DNA from: Sphingomonas azotifigens NBRC 15497
Lineage (GTDB): Bacteria > Pseudomonadota > Alphaproteobacteria > Sphingomonadales > Sphingomonadaceae
Assembly (NCBI RefSeq): GCF_002091475.1
Contig: NZ_BCTR01000027.1
Span: 93,631 to 157,630 of the forward strand
Direction: 5' to 3'
DNA length: 64,000 bases
How positions within the stretch are numbered: position 1 is the stretch's first letter; each line of letters opens with the position of its first letter. The position numbers were made by a program, and so were the translations under genes. This document shows positions 24,556 to 33,569 of the stretch, piece by piece. Under the pieces are notes generated by a model. That model made no database searches. It had not been told where the DNA came from and saw only the letters and a list, made by a program, of their open reading frames with translations.

Positions 24556-26157
24556 TTGATATACGATTACGTCATCGTAGGCGCAGGATCTGCGGGCTGC
24601 GTGCTCGCCCATAGGCTGTCTGAAAATCCTGCCGCGCAGGTGGCTCTCCTCGAAGCCGGTCCGAAGGATTCGCACCCGGCAATTCACATGCCCCGCGCCT
24701 TCCTCAAGATCTATGCGCAGCCGGACCTGCTCTGGCGATACGAGGCGAACGTCGGCGGCGGCAGCAACCGGGTGGAAACCTGGATTCGGGGGCGTACGCT
24801 CGGGGGCTCCAGCTCCGTCAACGGCATGGTCTATGTGCGCGGGCAGCCGCAGGACTATGATGGCTGGAACGCCATGGGCCTGAGGGCGTGGAGCTGGGCC
24901 GACATGCTCGCGGCGTACAGGGCGATGGAGAACCACGCGCTGGGCGCCGATGACATGCGGGGCGCGGGCGGCCCGCTCGACATCTCCGCCTATCGCGGCA
25001 AGGCGCCGCTCGCCGAGGCGTTCATCGCCGCCGCCGGTGAACTGGGACTGCGTCGGCGCAAGGATCTGAATCGAGACGATCACGAAGGCGCCGGCTATTA
25101 TTTCCGCACGATCCACAAGGGGCGGCGGAACAGCGCGGCCAGCGCTTTTCTCGATCCGGTCCGCACGCGCCGCAACCTGAGCATCTTCACCGACAGTCCG
25201 GTCGACCGGTTACACCTCGAGGGAAATCGGGTGACCGGCGTGGTCGTGCGGCGGGACGGGCGCGAGACCATAGTACAGGCGCGCGAGGTGATCCTGAGCG
25301 GCGGCGTGCTCAATTCGCCGCTGCTGCTCCAGCGTTCGGGCATCGGGCCCGGCGAGGTGTTGCGACGGGCCGGGGTGGAGGTAGCCGTCGAACACCGCGA
25401 GGTCGGGCGCAACCTGCGCGATCATCGCGGGACGACGGGAATCCAGCTGCGCGTCAACCGTGACAGCCTCAATCGGCAATTTTCCGGCTGGCGTCTGGCC
25501 GCCAATGTCGTGCGTCAGCAATTGTTCGGCACTGGCCCGCTGGCAGATGGTGCTTTCGAGGCGGGCGCCTTCTTCCGCACCCGGCCAGAGCTCGATCGGC
25601 CGGACGGGCAGCTCTTCATGGGGGCTTTTTCCGTGGACGGCAGCAAGTCGTTCACCGAAACTGCGCTGGAACGCGAGCATGGCATGATGATCGGCGGCTA
25701 TTTCATGCGCCCGCACAGCGCGGGCACGATCGAAATCGTCTCGCCCGATCCGGACGCCGCACCTGTGATCGATGCCAATGTGCTGGGCGATCCCCGCGAC
25801 CACCAGCCGGCCATCGACGTGATGAAGTTCGCGCGGCGCTTTGCATCGACCCGTGCCTTGCAACGCTACCAGGCCGTCGAAACGGTTCCGGGGATCGACT
25901 TTGCGAGCGACAGCGAGATGCTGGAGTATATCCGCCGCGCGTCCGAGCCTGGCATTCACGCCACCGGCACCTGCCGGATGGGCACGGACGACGATGCGGT
26001 TCTGGACGACCGGCTTCGGGTCCGTCGGGTGGAGGGCCTGCGCGTGATCGATTGTTCTGCCATGCCGACACAGGTTTCCGGCAACACCAACGGCCCGGCC
26101 ATGGCCTTTGCGTGGCACGCGGCCGATCTCATTCTGGAAGACCGCAAGCATCGCTGA
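24556..26157 (+). CDS. GMC family FAD-dependent alcohol oxidoreductase
   Basis: Glucose-methanol-choline oxidoreductase, 533 residues. The N-terminal FAD loop VIVGAGSAGCVLA, the GMC signature GRTLGGSSSVNGMVYVRG and the C-terminal active-site region (IHATGTCRMG and VSGNTNGPAMAFAWHAADLI) are complete. It oxidises alcohols to aldehydes with transfer of electrons to oxygen or a carrier. Choline and polyethylene-glycol dehydrogenases are related. TTG 24556 is preferred, because GGAGAGG stands 4 nt upstream; ATGs at 24517 and 24538 lack such a site. Followed by DapB-fold paralogue 2. Confidence 0.93.
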   Translation: MIYDYVIVGAGSAGCVLAHRLSENPAAQVALLEAGPKDSHPAIHMPRAFLKIYAQPDLLWRYEANVGGGSNRVETWIRGRTLGGSSSVNGMVYVRGQPQDYDGWNAMGLRAWSWADMLAAYRAMENHALGADDMRGAGGPLDISAYRGKAPLAEAFIAAAGELGLRRRKDLNRDDHEGAGYYFRTIHKGRRNSAASAFLDPVRTRRNLSIFTDSPVDRLHLEGNRVTGVVVRRDGRETIVQAREVILSGGVLNSPLLLQRSGIGPGEVLRRAGVEVAVEHREVGRNLRDHRGTTGIQLRVNRDSLNRQFSGWRLAANVVRQQLFGTGPLADGAFEAGAFFRTRPELDRPDGQLFMGAFSVDGSKSFTETALEREHGMMIGGYFMRPHSAGTIEIVSPDPDAAPVIDANVLGDPRDHQPAIDVMKFARRFASTRALQRYQAVETVPGIDFASDSEMLEYIRRASEPGIHATGTCRMGTDDDAVLDDRLRVRRVEGLRVIDCSAMPTQVSGNTNGPAMAFAWHAADLILEDRKHR

Positions 26158-26231
26158 TGCGCGACGGCCGAACGCCCCCGCTTCGGGGATCAGGATCATC
26201 CGACCGCAGAGTCGCTTAGGAGAGAGAAACA

Positions 26232-27281
26232 GTGGGTAAGAAGCGTGTCATCGTCTGGGGCACCGGGCCGATCGGAATGCCGGGGCTTCGCGGCCTCATC
26301 GGCCATCCGGAATATGAACTGGTCGGGCTGCACGCCTGGCATCCGGAAAAGATCGGCCGCGACGCCGGCGACATCGCCGGGCGCGAGAAGACCGGCGTGA
26401 TTGCCACCGGCGATGTCGCCGAGCTCCTCGCCCTCAAAGCGGATTGCCTTGTCTACCAGGGCAATTCGGCGAAACGGGAACAGGAATGCATGGCGGACGT
26501 GATTCCGTTCCTGGAAGCGGGAACCAACGTGGTGACCCCCTCGCTGATGGATCTCCACGCCCCCCAGTTCGGCCGGAGCCGATTCGTCGATCCCATTCGC
26601 CGGGCTTGCGAGAAGGGGCGGTCGGCCATCTTCTGCGGCGGCACCGATCCCGGCTATATGTCGATCGGGCATCTTTTCTCGCTGCTGTCCGGGGCTGGGA
26701 AGATCGAGTGCATCACCTTCGTCGAACTGGCTGACATCACCGAGTATGGCGGTGTCGATTCCTTGCGCGAATATGGCTTCAACCAGCCGCTCGACTATCT
26801 GCCGCCGATGTACACCGACGATGCGGGGCGTGGCTGGCACGAAAGCACCTTGCGGGCGATCGCCGACTATCTCGGTGTCGAGCTGGACGAAATCACCTCC
26901 GAATGGGAGACTGCCGCGCTGGAGGAGGATGCGCGGGCGGCGTTCGGCACGATCAAGGCCGGGCTCACCGCGGCCGTCCGCTGGACGATGAAAGGCATCT
27001 ACAAGGGCAGGCCGCTGATCATCTACAAGAAGGTGGAGCGGTTGAACCCCAAGGCAGGCCCGGACTGGGAACAGCCATTGCCGGGCGGCGAAGGCGGATA
27101 TCAAATCACCATCGCCGGCGATCCGACGTTCCATACCGAGATGTCGCTCAACCTCTATGATGGCTGTTCGGTCACGGCCCTGCACCCGATCAACGCGATC
27201 GGGGCGGTTTGCGCGGCCGAGCCCGGCATCTATGGCCAACTCGACCTCGGGCATTTCTATTCGAAGAACATCGTGCGCTGA
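26232..27281 (+). CDS. DapB-fold NAD(P)H-dependent dehydrogenase, paralogue 2
   Basis: 349-residue relative of the gene at 21647: VIVWGTGPIGMPGLRGLI Rossmann motif and a matching C-terminal region (AGPDWEQPLPGGEGGYQI, then HPINAIGAVCAAEPGIYG). Family: dihydrodipicolinate-reductase/2,4-diaminopentanoate dehydrogenase-like. GTG 26232 is the start, with AGGAGAG seven bases upstream. It lies 74 bp after the GMC gene and probably shares its promoter. Two such paralogues in one catabolic cluster suggest a real pathway step on related intermediates; which step is unknown. Confidence 0.86.
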   Translation: MGKKRVIVWGTGPIGMPGLRGLIGHPEYELVGLHAWHPEKIGRDAGDIAGREKTGVIATGDVAELLALKADCLVYQGNSAKREQECMADVIPFLEAGTNVVTPSLMDLHAPQFGRSRFVDPIRRACEKGRSAIFCGGTDPGYMSIGHLFSLLSGAGKIECITFVELADITEYGGVDSLREYGFNQPLDYLPPMYTDDAGRGWHESTLRAIADYLGVELDEITSEWETAALEEDARAAFGTIKAGLTAAVRWTMKGIYKGRPLIIYKKVERLNPKAGPDWEQPLPGGEGGYQITIAGDPTFHTEMSLNLYDGCSVTALHPINAIGAVCAAEPGIYGQLDLGHFYSKNIVR

Positions 27282-27318
27282 CGAGGCGCACGTTGATCGC
27301 CGCTGCGCCCGGCGCCCC

Positions 27319-28134
27319 TCAGGCGTCGGGCGATTTCTTGCGGTTGAGCGACAGCGTCTGTCCCGACCAATTGGGCTTGCGCTTCTCGCGCGTCGCGGCG
27401 GCAGCCTCCTGCGCGTCGGGCAGGTTCGACGCCAGCGTGGTGTAGAGCTGTTCGATGCGATAGCCCTCGGACAGCGGCAGTTCCTCGGTCAGGTTGATCG
27501 ATTCCTTCATCAGCTGAACCCCGTACGGACTGAGGGTGGCGATCTGGGTTCCGATCTCCCGTGCGCGCGGCATCAATGCATCCGGCGACGTGACGGCCAG
27601 AATGCCGCCGACGCGCTCGAGGGTTTGTGCGGAAACCCGCTGCCCGGTGAGCGCCATGAAGCGGACCAGTTTGCTGGGAACCAGGCGCGCGGTGTGGCGC
27701 GTGCCGCCCAGCGCTCCGATCAGCACTTCGGTAAGCGAGAAATGGGCGGTTTCCGACGCAAGCACGATATCGCAGCTCGCGGCGAGCACCACGCCGGCAC
27801 CGACGGCGCCGCCATTGACTGCGCCGATGACGGGGAGCGCGCACCGCCGGATGGCATCGAAACAGGCGCGCGACACTTCCGAACGCGCCAACTGCATCTC
27901 GGTGGTGCGCGCGGCGAGTTCGCGTGTGTCCGCACCCGCACAGAAAATCCTGCCGCGCCCTGTCAGGATCACGCATCGCGCGGCCGGGAAGTCGTCGCGC
28001 ACGTTCGCGAAAAGGTCCCGCAGCGCGCGGAACATGTCGAGCGTGAGCGGATTTGCCGGCGGATTGTCGATCGTGACGATCAAGATGCCCGCAACGGCCT
28101 CGTCCATGCGCACGTCGATCAAAGCGTCGGCCAT
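27319..28134 (-). CDS. Crotonase-family protein, one catalytic glutamate missing
   Basis: Enoyl-CoA hydratase/isomerase fold, 271 residues. The oxyanion segment RIFCAGADTREL (about 62-73) is present. Of the two hydratase glutamates, the second is kept (Glu136 in SLTEVLIG) but the first is Val116 (GAGVVLAASCD). This pattern is compatible with an isomerase or a C-C bond hydrolase rather than a standard hydratase. It ends the operon that begins with the amidohydrolase at 33133, and converges on the DapB-fold gene with a 37-bp gap. Confidence 0.87.
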   Translation of the reverse strand: MADALIDVRMDEAVAGILIVTIDNPPANPLTLDMFRALRDLFANVRDDFPAARCVILTGRGRIFCAGADTRELAARTTEMQLARSEVSRACFDAIRRCALPVIGAVNGGAVGAGVVLAASCDIVLASETAHFSLTEVLIGALGGTRHTARLVPSKLVRFMALTGQRVSAQTLERVGGILAVTSPDALMPRAREIGTQIATLSPYGVQLMKESINLTEELPLSEGYRIEQLYTTLASNLPDAQEAAAATREKRKPNWSGQTLSLNRKKSPDA

Positions 28135-28187
28135 CCTCTCATCTCCTGACCTGGCTGTTCGGCGCGGGGGACGGCGCCGCCTGCAAC

Positions 28188-28221
28188 ACGGCCGACGACC
28201 TGTGCAGGTGCCGTCGGCCGT
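28188..28221. repeat. 10-bp stem-loop between PaaK-like ligase and crotonase
   Basis: Inverted repeat ACGGCCGACG/CGTCGGCCGT with a 14-nt spacer that itself contains the palindrome ACCTGTGCAGGT. It lies in the 114-bp gap inside the minus-strand operon. It may be a partial terminator or an mRNA-stabilising stem. Confidence 0.55.
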
Positions 28222-28248
28222 CTCTTTCGATGTCCCGTTGCCGCCGGA

Positions 28249-29595
28249 CTAGACCTGGAGCTTGATGATGCGCGGGATCTTGTGCGGGGGGCCGAGCTTG
28301 AGCAGATCGTCGTTCGGCACGAGTTCGAGCTTGGAATCGACGCCGAGCTGGTTTCGGATTTCCGCCTTCAGCCGCCGTTCGAGCGATTCCAGGTCGGGTT
28401 TGCCGGCATAGCCTACGCGCAGGCGCAGGAAATCTTCAGGCTGCGGCGGGCGAACGATCTGGAACAGCCCTGCCTTGGTTTCGAGCTGCGATTCGATCGT
28501 CGGCCAGATGCTGATCGGGAGCAGGGTGTTGCCACTGACGACGATCTGGTCGCCGGCACGGCCCTTGATCTGGAACCGCGCGTGCGTTCGGCCCGAAGGG
28601 CAAGGCGTGCGGGTGAGCGTCACCAGATCTTCGCTCTTGAAGCGGATCAGCGGGTCGACCCGGTTCTGCAGCGGCGTTGCGACCAGCTCGCCCAGGCTTC
28701 CATCGGGAACCGGCTCGCCGGTGACGGGGTCGACATGCTCGACGAACACTTCGTCTTCCCAGGCATAGGCGCCGGACTGATTGGCCGACTGGAGCGTGAT
28801 GGTGGCATCGCCGAGCGACAGCACTTCGTAGATTTTCAGGTTCCAGCGCTCGGTCAACATCCGGCCGCGTGGCCCGAGCGGCTCGCCGCCCCAGATCACC
28901 GCCTTGTAGGAGGAAAAGGCTTCGGCGAGATCGACACCGGTATCGATTTCGAACTGCTCCAGGCCCATCAGGAGGACGGTCGACAGCGCCGACAGCAGCG
29001 TCGGCCGGTATTTGCGGCTGATCTCGACCAGCCGGCCGATCTCGGACGGATTATGGTCGAGGCAGATCGGCGTGATGCCGAAATGCAGGAACGGCGCGAT
29101 CGTGGAACCGCGGATGGTGGGGTTCATCGTCACCCCCCAGTCGCCCGGACGGATTCCCAGATCCCAGAAGCCGCGATCGAAGCGCGAGTCCATCTGCGTG
29201 CCGTGCAGGTCCATCCGGGCCAGGATGGTGGGATCGCCGGTGGTGCCGGAACTGCCGGTGATCGAGCGCAGGGCCGATCGATCGACGCACAGCACGCCGC
29301 CGAAGGGATCGCCGGTCGCCTCGCGATATGCGCGGATATCGTCCTTGGTGATGAAGGGCACGAGGCGCGAGAAATCGGCCAGCGATTGGATGTCGGCAGG
29401 CGTAATACCTGCCGCATCCCATTTCTGGCGCACCAGACCCGCCTTTTCATAGGCGATCTCGATGATTTCCTTGAGTGCCGGAAACTGCCGCGCCTCGATT
29501 TCAGCGCGCGGCATCGTTTCAATCTCGGGGTCGAAGTACAGGCGATCCTCATCCATGGCTTTGCGCGCTTTCTGTCTGTTGCCTTGAACTGTCAT
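28249..29595 (-). CDS. PaaK-like adenylate-forming CoA ligase
   Basis: Phenylacetate-CoA-ligase-like protein, 448 residues. The N-terminal YFDPEIETMPRAEIE is typical for PaaK. The ATP-binding loop is present as SITGSSGTTGDPT, and the hinge region reads GELVATPLQNRVDPLIRFKSEDL followed by the small C-terminal domain. It would activate an aromatic or alicyclic carboxylate to its CoA ester. ATG 29595 begins 2 bp after the stop of the upstream ligase; ATG 29556 (MDEDRLYFDPE) is equally possible. Third of three adenylate-forming-type genes in tandem. Confidence 0.88.
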   Translation of the reverse strand: MTVQGNRQKARKAMDEDRLYFDPEIETMPRAEIEARQFPALKEIIEIAYEKAGLVRQKWDAAGITPADIQSLADFSRLVPFITKDDIRAYREATGDPFGGVLCVDRSALRSITGSSGTTGDPTILARMDLHGTQMDSRFDRGFWDLGIRPGDWGVTMNPTIRGSTIAPFLHFGITPICLDHNPSEIGRLVEISRKYRPTLLSALSTVLLMGLEQFEIDTGVDLAEAFSSYKAVIWGGEPLGPRGRMLTERWNLKIYEVLSLGDATITLQSANQSGAYAWEDEVFVEHVDPVTGEPVPDGSLGELVATPLQNRVDPLIRFKSEDLVTLTRTPCPSGRTHARFQIKGRAGDQIVVSGNTLLPISIWPTIESQLETKAGLFQIVRPPQPEDFLRLRVGYAGKPDLESLERRLKAEIRNQLGVDSKLELVPNDDLLKLGPPHKIPRIIKLQV

Positions 29596-29596
29596 T

Positions 29597-31144
29597 CTAC
29601 GACGTGCGGGTACCGCCGCCGGGGTAGTTGCCCCCGCCGTACCGCGCGTCGAGCTGCTTGTAGTCGGCGCCGCCGGTGGCCAGCCGCGGGATGGAGTCGC
29701 TGAATTCCACCGAAGATGGCTTCTTGTAGGAGGCGATATTCTGGCGGCAGTGTTCGATGATCTCGCTCGGGCTTGCCGCGGCACCGGGCTTCAGCACGAC
29801 GATCGCCTTGACTGCCTGGATCCAGCGCTCGTCCGGGATGCCGATGATCGCGCAGTCGGCGACCGCCGGGTGCCGGCGAATGCACGCCTCGACTTCGGCG
29901 GGATAGATGTTCTCCACACCCGATTTGATCATCTGCGTCTTCGGGCCGATGAAGGTCAGGCTGCCATCGGCCTCGCGCTTGCCGAGGTCGTTGGTGTGGT
30001 GCCAGCCGGAGCGATGACGACGCGCATTGATCTCCGGGCGCCGCCAATAGCCGTTCATCACCGTGGGCCCGCGGAAGACGATCTCGCCGACGTCGCCGGG
30101 GGCGACGTCGTTATCGTCCGCATCGACGATGCGCATCTGGCAGAAGGGCGCGGGGCGACCGAAGATGCCGATCGCATGGCGGCCATATTGCGGCAGCACC
30201 GCCAGCCCCATGACTTCGGTCTGGCCATAGCCCGGCACATGCGTCTCCGCCGGTTCGACGGTGACCATGCGGTTCCACTCTTCGGTGTACGGGATGGAGC
30301 GCAGGCTGCTGAGATCGAGCGTGCGATCGCGATTGAGGGCGACGATCTCGTCCATCGTCTTGCTGACCAGCCAGGTGCGGGTGCAGCGGTCCGCGTGGAT
30401 CGCCTCCGCGATCGAGCGCGCATCCGTGCGCCGAACGAAGACGTTGGTGCCGCCCATGTGGAACACCGCGAGGCAGAACATCAGCGTGCCCAGATGGAAC
30501 AGCGGTCCCACCGCCAGGAAGACGGTCTCGTTCGACAGTTTCTGGGTGGGCGCCAGGACGAGATTCTCGAGGAGGATCGTGTTCTGGCTGAGCATCGCGC
30601 CGTTCGGGCGCCCTTCGAACGCCGCCGTGTAGATGATGAGGGCGGTGTCGCGCGTATCGACCTCGCGCTCGCCCTGTCCGCCCTCGGATCCGGAGGCGAC
30701 GAAATGCTCGTAGGAGTCTTCGCCCTGCCCATCATGCTGCAGCCATAACCCGCCGGCGTAGCGCGCCAGCGCACGGGCGGCGCGGATCTCGTCGCCGACT
30801 TCCTCTTCCTGCCAGAGCACGATGGAGGGCTCGAGGTCGTCGATCAGATCGGCCAGTTCGCTCTTGCTCTGCCGCCAGTTGGCCGGACACAGCATCGCCC
30901 CGAGCTGCGAGGCGGCGATGAGGGTCTCCAGAATGCGGTGCGAGTTCTGCCCCAGCCACAGGATGCGATCGCCGCGTCCGACGCCGGCGCCCGCGAGCGC
31001 GTCGATATACCGATCGACCCGGCCGAGCGTCTCGGCAAAGGTGTAGCGCTGATCGCCGCAGGACAGGGCGACCTTTCCGGGATAGGAGCGGACATGCTCT
31101 TCCAGGACGGTGTAGAGCGACAGGCTGTGAATTGCATCAGACAT
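29597..31144 (-). CDS. AMP-binding acyl-CoA ligase-like protein with altered core motifs
   Basis: ANL-superfamily protein, 515 residues, with recognisable domains (PGYGQTEVMGLAVLPQYG; GEIVFRGPTVMNGYW; SGWHHTNDLGKREADG; KSGVENIYPAEVEACIRRHPAVADCAIIG, shortened). The P-loop, normally YTSGTTGxPKG, reads YTAAFEGRPNG (172-182), with Asn181 for the lysine. The C-terminal catalytic lysine region, normally TGK, reads ATGGADYKQLD. It may be a low-activity or specialised ligase, or act with its PaaK-like neighbours. ATG 31144 has GGAG six bases upstream. Confidence 0.87.
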   Translation of the reverse strand: MSDAIHSLSLYTVLEEHVRSYPGKVALSCGDQRYTFAETLGRVDRYIDALAGAGVGRGDRILWLGQNSHRILETLIAASQLGAMLCPANWRQSKSELADLIDDLEPSIVLWQEEEVGDEIRAARALARYAGGLWLQHDGQGEDSYEHFVASGSEGGQGEREVDTRDTALIIYTAAFEGRPNGAMLSQNTILLENLVLAPTQKLSNETVFLAVGPLFHLGTLMFCLAVFHMGGTNVFVRRTDARSIAEAIHADRCTRTWLVSKTMDEIVALNRDRTLDLSSLRSIPYTEEWNRMVTVEPAETHVPGYGQTEVMGLAVLPQYGRHAIGIFGRPAPFCQMRIVDADDNDVAPGDVGEIVFRGPTVMNGYWRRPEINARRHRSGWHHTNDLGKREADGSLTFIGPKTQMIKSGVENIYPAEVEACIRRHPAVADCAIIGIPDERWIQAVKAIVVLKPGAAASPSEIIEHCRQNIASYKKPSSVEFSDSIPRLATGGADYKQLDARYGGGNYPGGGTRTS

Positions 31145-31290
31145 GCGTGTCTCCGAGGAGTCCGACGGACGATCGTACGCGAAGCTCATGGTTCTGCCGG
31201 TGCGGTGCGGTTCCTTCGGCAACGCGGCCTGATTGCCGCATCCGGAAGGACCATCTTGGTTCCCGCCGCACCGCCATTCGCGCCGACGCC

Positions 31291-31959
31291 TTAGTGGAGC
31301 GTGAAATCGTGGCTGGCGCTTACCGATCCCTTCACCCCCGTGCGAAGCCGCACGACCGGGCTGGCCCGGTTCTGCAAGGCAGTGATCAGCAACTCGCCAT
31401 TGGCTTCCTCGATCAGCCATTCGTCGCGATCGTAGAAAGTCTCGCCCTCCGGAGAAACGAACCCGAACGCGATCCCCAGGCTGACCATCCGCCACGGTGC
31501 GAAGCCGAGCGCCGCCAAGCGATCCGCGGCGCCGTCACGCGCGCAGATCATCTCGGCCGGCGCGAACGCCTTGCGCGTGTCGAGGTTGAGCGCGGCCATG
31601 CCGTCCAAGATCGCATCGGAGATGCCGAAGGCGACCTTGATGGGGAAGCGGCGCATGAACATCTCCGCACGCCCGGCGTCGAAGATGAAGTTCTCGCCGA
31701 TCGCCACGCACGCTTCGAGCGATTCGACGGCAAGCTGGTAGGGCCAGAAATGGGCATATTCGGACGAGCCGGAGGTGCACATCACCATCGAGCCGGGCAC
31801 CACCCCCATCTTGCCGAACATGGCCGCACCGAAGCGCGCGTCCGCGTCGACGTCGCGGTAGCTGACGGGATATTCCGTCACCAGGTGCGGCGTGCGCAGG
31901 CACCCCACGATCATGATATCCGTATTGCCCGGAATCCCGGCCAGTGATCTCGCTGCCAT
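31291..31959 (-). CDS. Short PaaK-related protein, function unknown
   Basis: 222-residue protein I cannot name with confidence. Its C-terminal stretch GELLITALQNRASPVVRLRTG closely parallels GELVATPLQNRVDPLIRF in the PaaK-like ligase at 28249. An earlier segment, MCTSGSSEYAHFWPYQL, resembles an adenylate-binding loop. It therefore looks like a reduced PaaK relative that lacks the small C-terminal domain. It lies in the same operon as two other adenylate-forming proteins. ATG 31959 has AGAGGAG upstream. A weak, unreliable palindrome-like sequence is at 31978-31997. Confidence 0.6.
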   Translation of the reverse strand: MAARSLAGIPGNTDIMIVGCLRTPHLVTEYPVSYRDVDADARFGAAMFGKMGVVPGSMVMCTSGSSEYAHFWPYQLAVESLEACVAIGENFIFDAGRAEMFMRRFPIKVAFGISDAILDGMAALNLDTRKAFAPAEMICARDGAADRLAALGFAPWRMVSLGIAFGFVSPEGETFYDRDEWLIEEANGELLITALQNRASPVVRLRTGVKGSVSASHDFTLH

Positions 31960-32047
31960 CAGCGCTGCTCCTCTCGCAACCGTATCAATTTATTGGACGT
32001 GGCGTGCGCACGGGAGATGTCCTCCCATGCGCACGCCGCGCCGAGCC

Positions 32048-33133
32048 TCATGCGTCCGTCAGAACCTTCGGGTTGGCAATCCCGAACAGCTTGGCCGCCG
32101 TCAGGCCGAGAATATCGGCCTTTTCCTGCTCGCTGATGGCGATGTCTCGGAAGTTTTCCGCAATGACTTCACGAGAATAGGGGAAGGAACCTTCCAGATG
32201 CGGATAGTCCGTGGCGAACATCAGCGTCTGGTGGCCCAGCACATGACGGTTTTCGACGGCAGAGCGATCGTGCGAGAACGCCGCCTTGACCTGCTGGGCA
32301 ATGATTTCGCTCGGCTTCCGGCTGAGCTTGGGGCGCACGTAATGAATGTGCGCCGGATAGATCTCGTCGAGTATTTCCGCGAGATAATTGAGATAGGACG
32401 ACCCACATTCCATGGTCGCCACCGTGAGATCCGGGAAGCGGTCCAGCGCGCCGCTCGCGACGAGATAGGCGACGGAGTCGATGGGGCCACGCCCCGAAAG
32501 CATATAGTTGATGAGGGCGGCACCGAAACCGCGCTCCATCGTGGTTTCGCCGCCGGTTCCCGAATGCAGGATCATCGGGAGTTTCGCCGAAGCCGCCACC
32601 TCCCACAGCGCGTCCCATGCATCCGAATTGTATTTCGGCACCTCTGTGGGCAGTCGACCGGGGATCATCGCGGTCCGATAGCCTAGGGAGACGCAGCGCT
32701 TGAGCTCGGCAACCGCGTCTTCGATCGAGCAAACCGGCAGGATCGCCGCCGGAACGAAGATATCGGGATGTGCCTCGAAATGCTTCAGCACCCAATCATT
32801 GTACACCTCGCAGGATGCCAGCTCCAGGTCGCGATCGTTGAGCCGGGGCGTAAGCAAACCGGTGGTGGGATAGATGACTTCGGCATCGACGCCATCGCGG
32901 ATCATGTCCTTGATGCGGAGGTCGATTTCGTACCTGCCGATCTTCTCGTTGCCGGAAACCCCGTCGGCAACCTGCATCTTCAGCAGCGTCATGCCGTTCG
33001 CTTCGACGAAGAAGTTCTTCTCGTCCTTGCGCGAACGGAACGCCCTGTCGCGCAGGCTCGCAGGGAGCCGTTCGGCCCAAAGGTCCTTCGGCTCGACCAC
33101 ATGCGAGTCGCAACTCAATACGAACGGCTTCAT
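32048..33133 (-). CDS. Amidohydrolase-2 family metal-dependent hydrolase/decarboxylase
   Basis: TIM-barrel protein of 361 residues. Metal-site elements are DSHVVEP near the N-terminus, His in MILHSGTGGE, and Asp in FATDYPHLEGSFPYS. Family members hydrolyse rings or decarboxylate; many sphingomonad and actinobacterial homologues occur in catabolic clusters. It could open a lactone-like ring or decarboxylate an intermediate; this is inference. ATG 33133 has GGGAGAG upstream. First gene of the operon 33133 to 27319, with operator copies 7 and 8 in its promoter region. Confidence 0.9.
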   Translation of the reverse strand: MKPFVLSCDSHVVEPKDLWAERLPASLRDRAFRSRKDEKNFFVEANGMTLLKMQVADGVSGNEKIGRYEIDLRIKDMIRDGVDAEVIYPTTGLLTPRLNDRDLELASCEVYNDWVLKHFEAHPDIFVPAAILPVCSIEDAVAELKRCVSLGYRTAMIPGRLPTEVPKYNSDAWDALWEVAASAKLPMILHSGTGGETTMERGFGAALINYMLSGRGPIDSVAYLVASGALDRFPDLTVATMECGSSYLNYLAEILDEIYPAHIHYVRPKLSRKPSEIIAQQVKAAFSHDRSAVENRHVLGHQTLMFATDYPHLEGSFPYSREVIAENFRDIAISEQEKADILGLTAAKLFGIANPKVLTDA

Positions 33134-33159
33134 CACACTCTCCCGCTAGCCGCAAAATC

Positions 33160-33179
33160 TATCTATCGTCCGATATGAA
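33160..33179. promoter_or_regulatory. Shared palindromic operator, copy 7
   Basis: TATCTATCGTCCGATATGAA, about 27 bp upstream of the amidohydrolase ATG. Its left arm TATCTATCG is identical to that of copy 11. Confidence 0.6.
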
Positions 33180-33248
33180 GAATGGCAATTTTCGAGTCAA
33201 GGGCGCTGCCGGCGGCGCGCGCTGCGCCTGCACGGCCATCAAATAATC

Positions 33249-33268
33249 TAATTGACGACCGATAGAAT
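33249..33268. promoter_or_regulatory. Shared palindromic operator, copy 8
   Basis: TAATTGACGACCGATAGAAT; the reverse complement ATTCTATCGGTCGTCAATTA closely matches copy 6. It is the only second copy within one promoter region. Confidence 0.6.
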
Positions 33269-33569
33269 TATTGCGAGCTTCCGTGGACGGATCGCGCGAA
33301 ACCCGCGAGGTGTCCGCCACGAAAGCAGCGGCTCAGGCGCGCTGAGTGCCACGGCTTTGGCTGCATTGGGTGAGGGCTGAACGTGAGGATCTGTGCGGGC
33401 TGGAGCTCGGACCATCGACCGATCCGGCTCGGCCCGCCGCTGCCTAACGCCCGGCGGCCGGGCCGCTGCTCCTCGTCCAGTTCAAACCGAGCGCGTGGCT
33501 GCGGATGTTCCCTGCGCGGATGCCCGGCGAAGCGGCGTGCAACCTTCCCGTGCCCTGATGGAGGCAAAC

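Larger units (their letters stand above)
33134..33569. other. 436-bp divergent promoter region
   Basis: Non-coding gap between the amidohydrolase operon (minus) and the acyl-CoA ligase (plus). It holds two copies of the shared palindrome (33160-33179 and 33249-33268), one near the amidohydrolase start and one about 300 bp upstream of the ligase start. Open frames on both strands show no family features. I see nothing else. Confidence 0.7.

Noticed and set aside
31978..31997. AACCGTATCAATTTATTGGA as a thirteenth operator copy
   Set aside because: Only the left AACC and the position upstream of a gene fit; arms are not symmetric and the CG pairs at the centre are missing.
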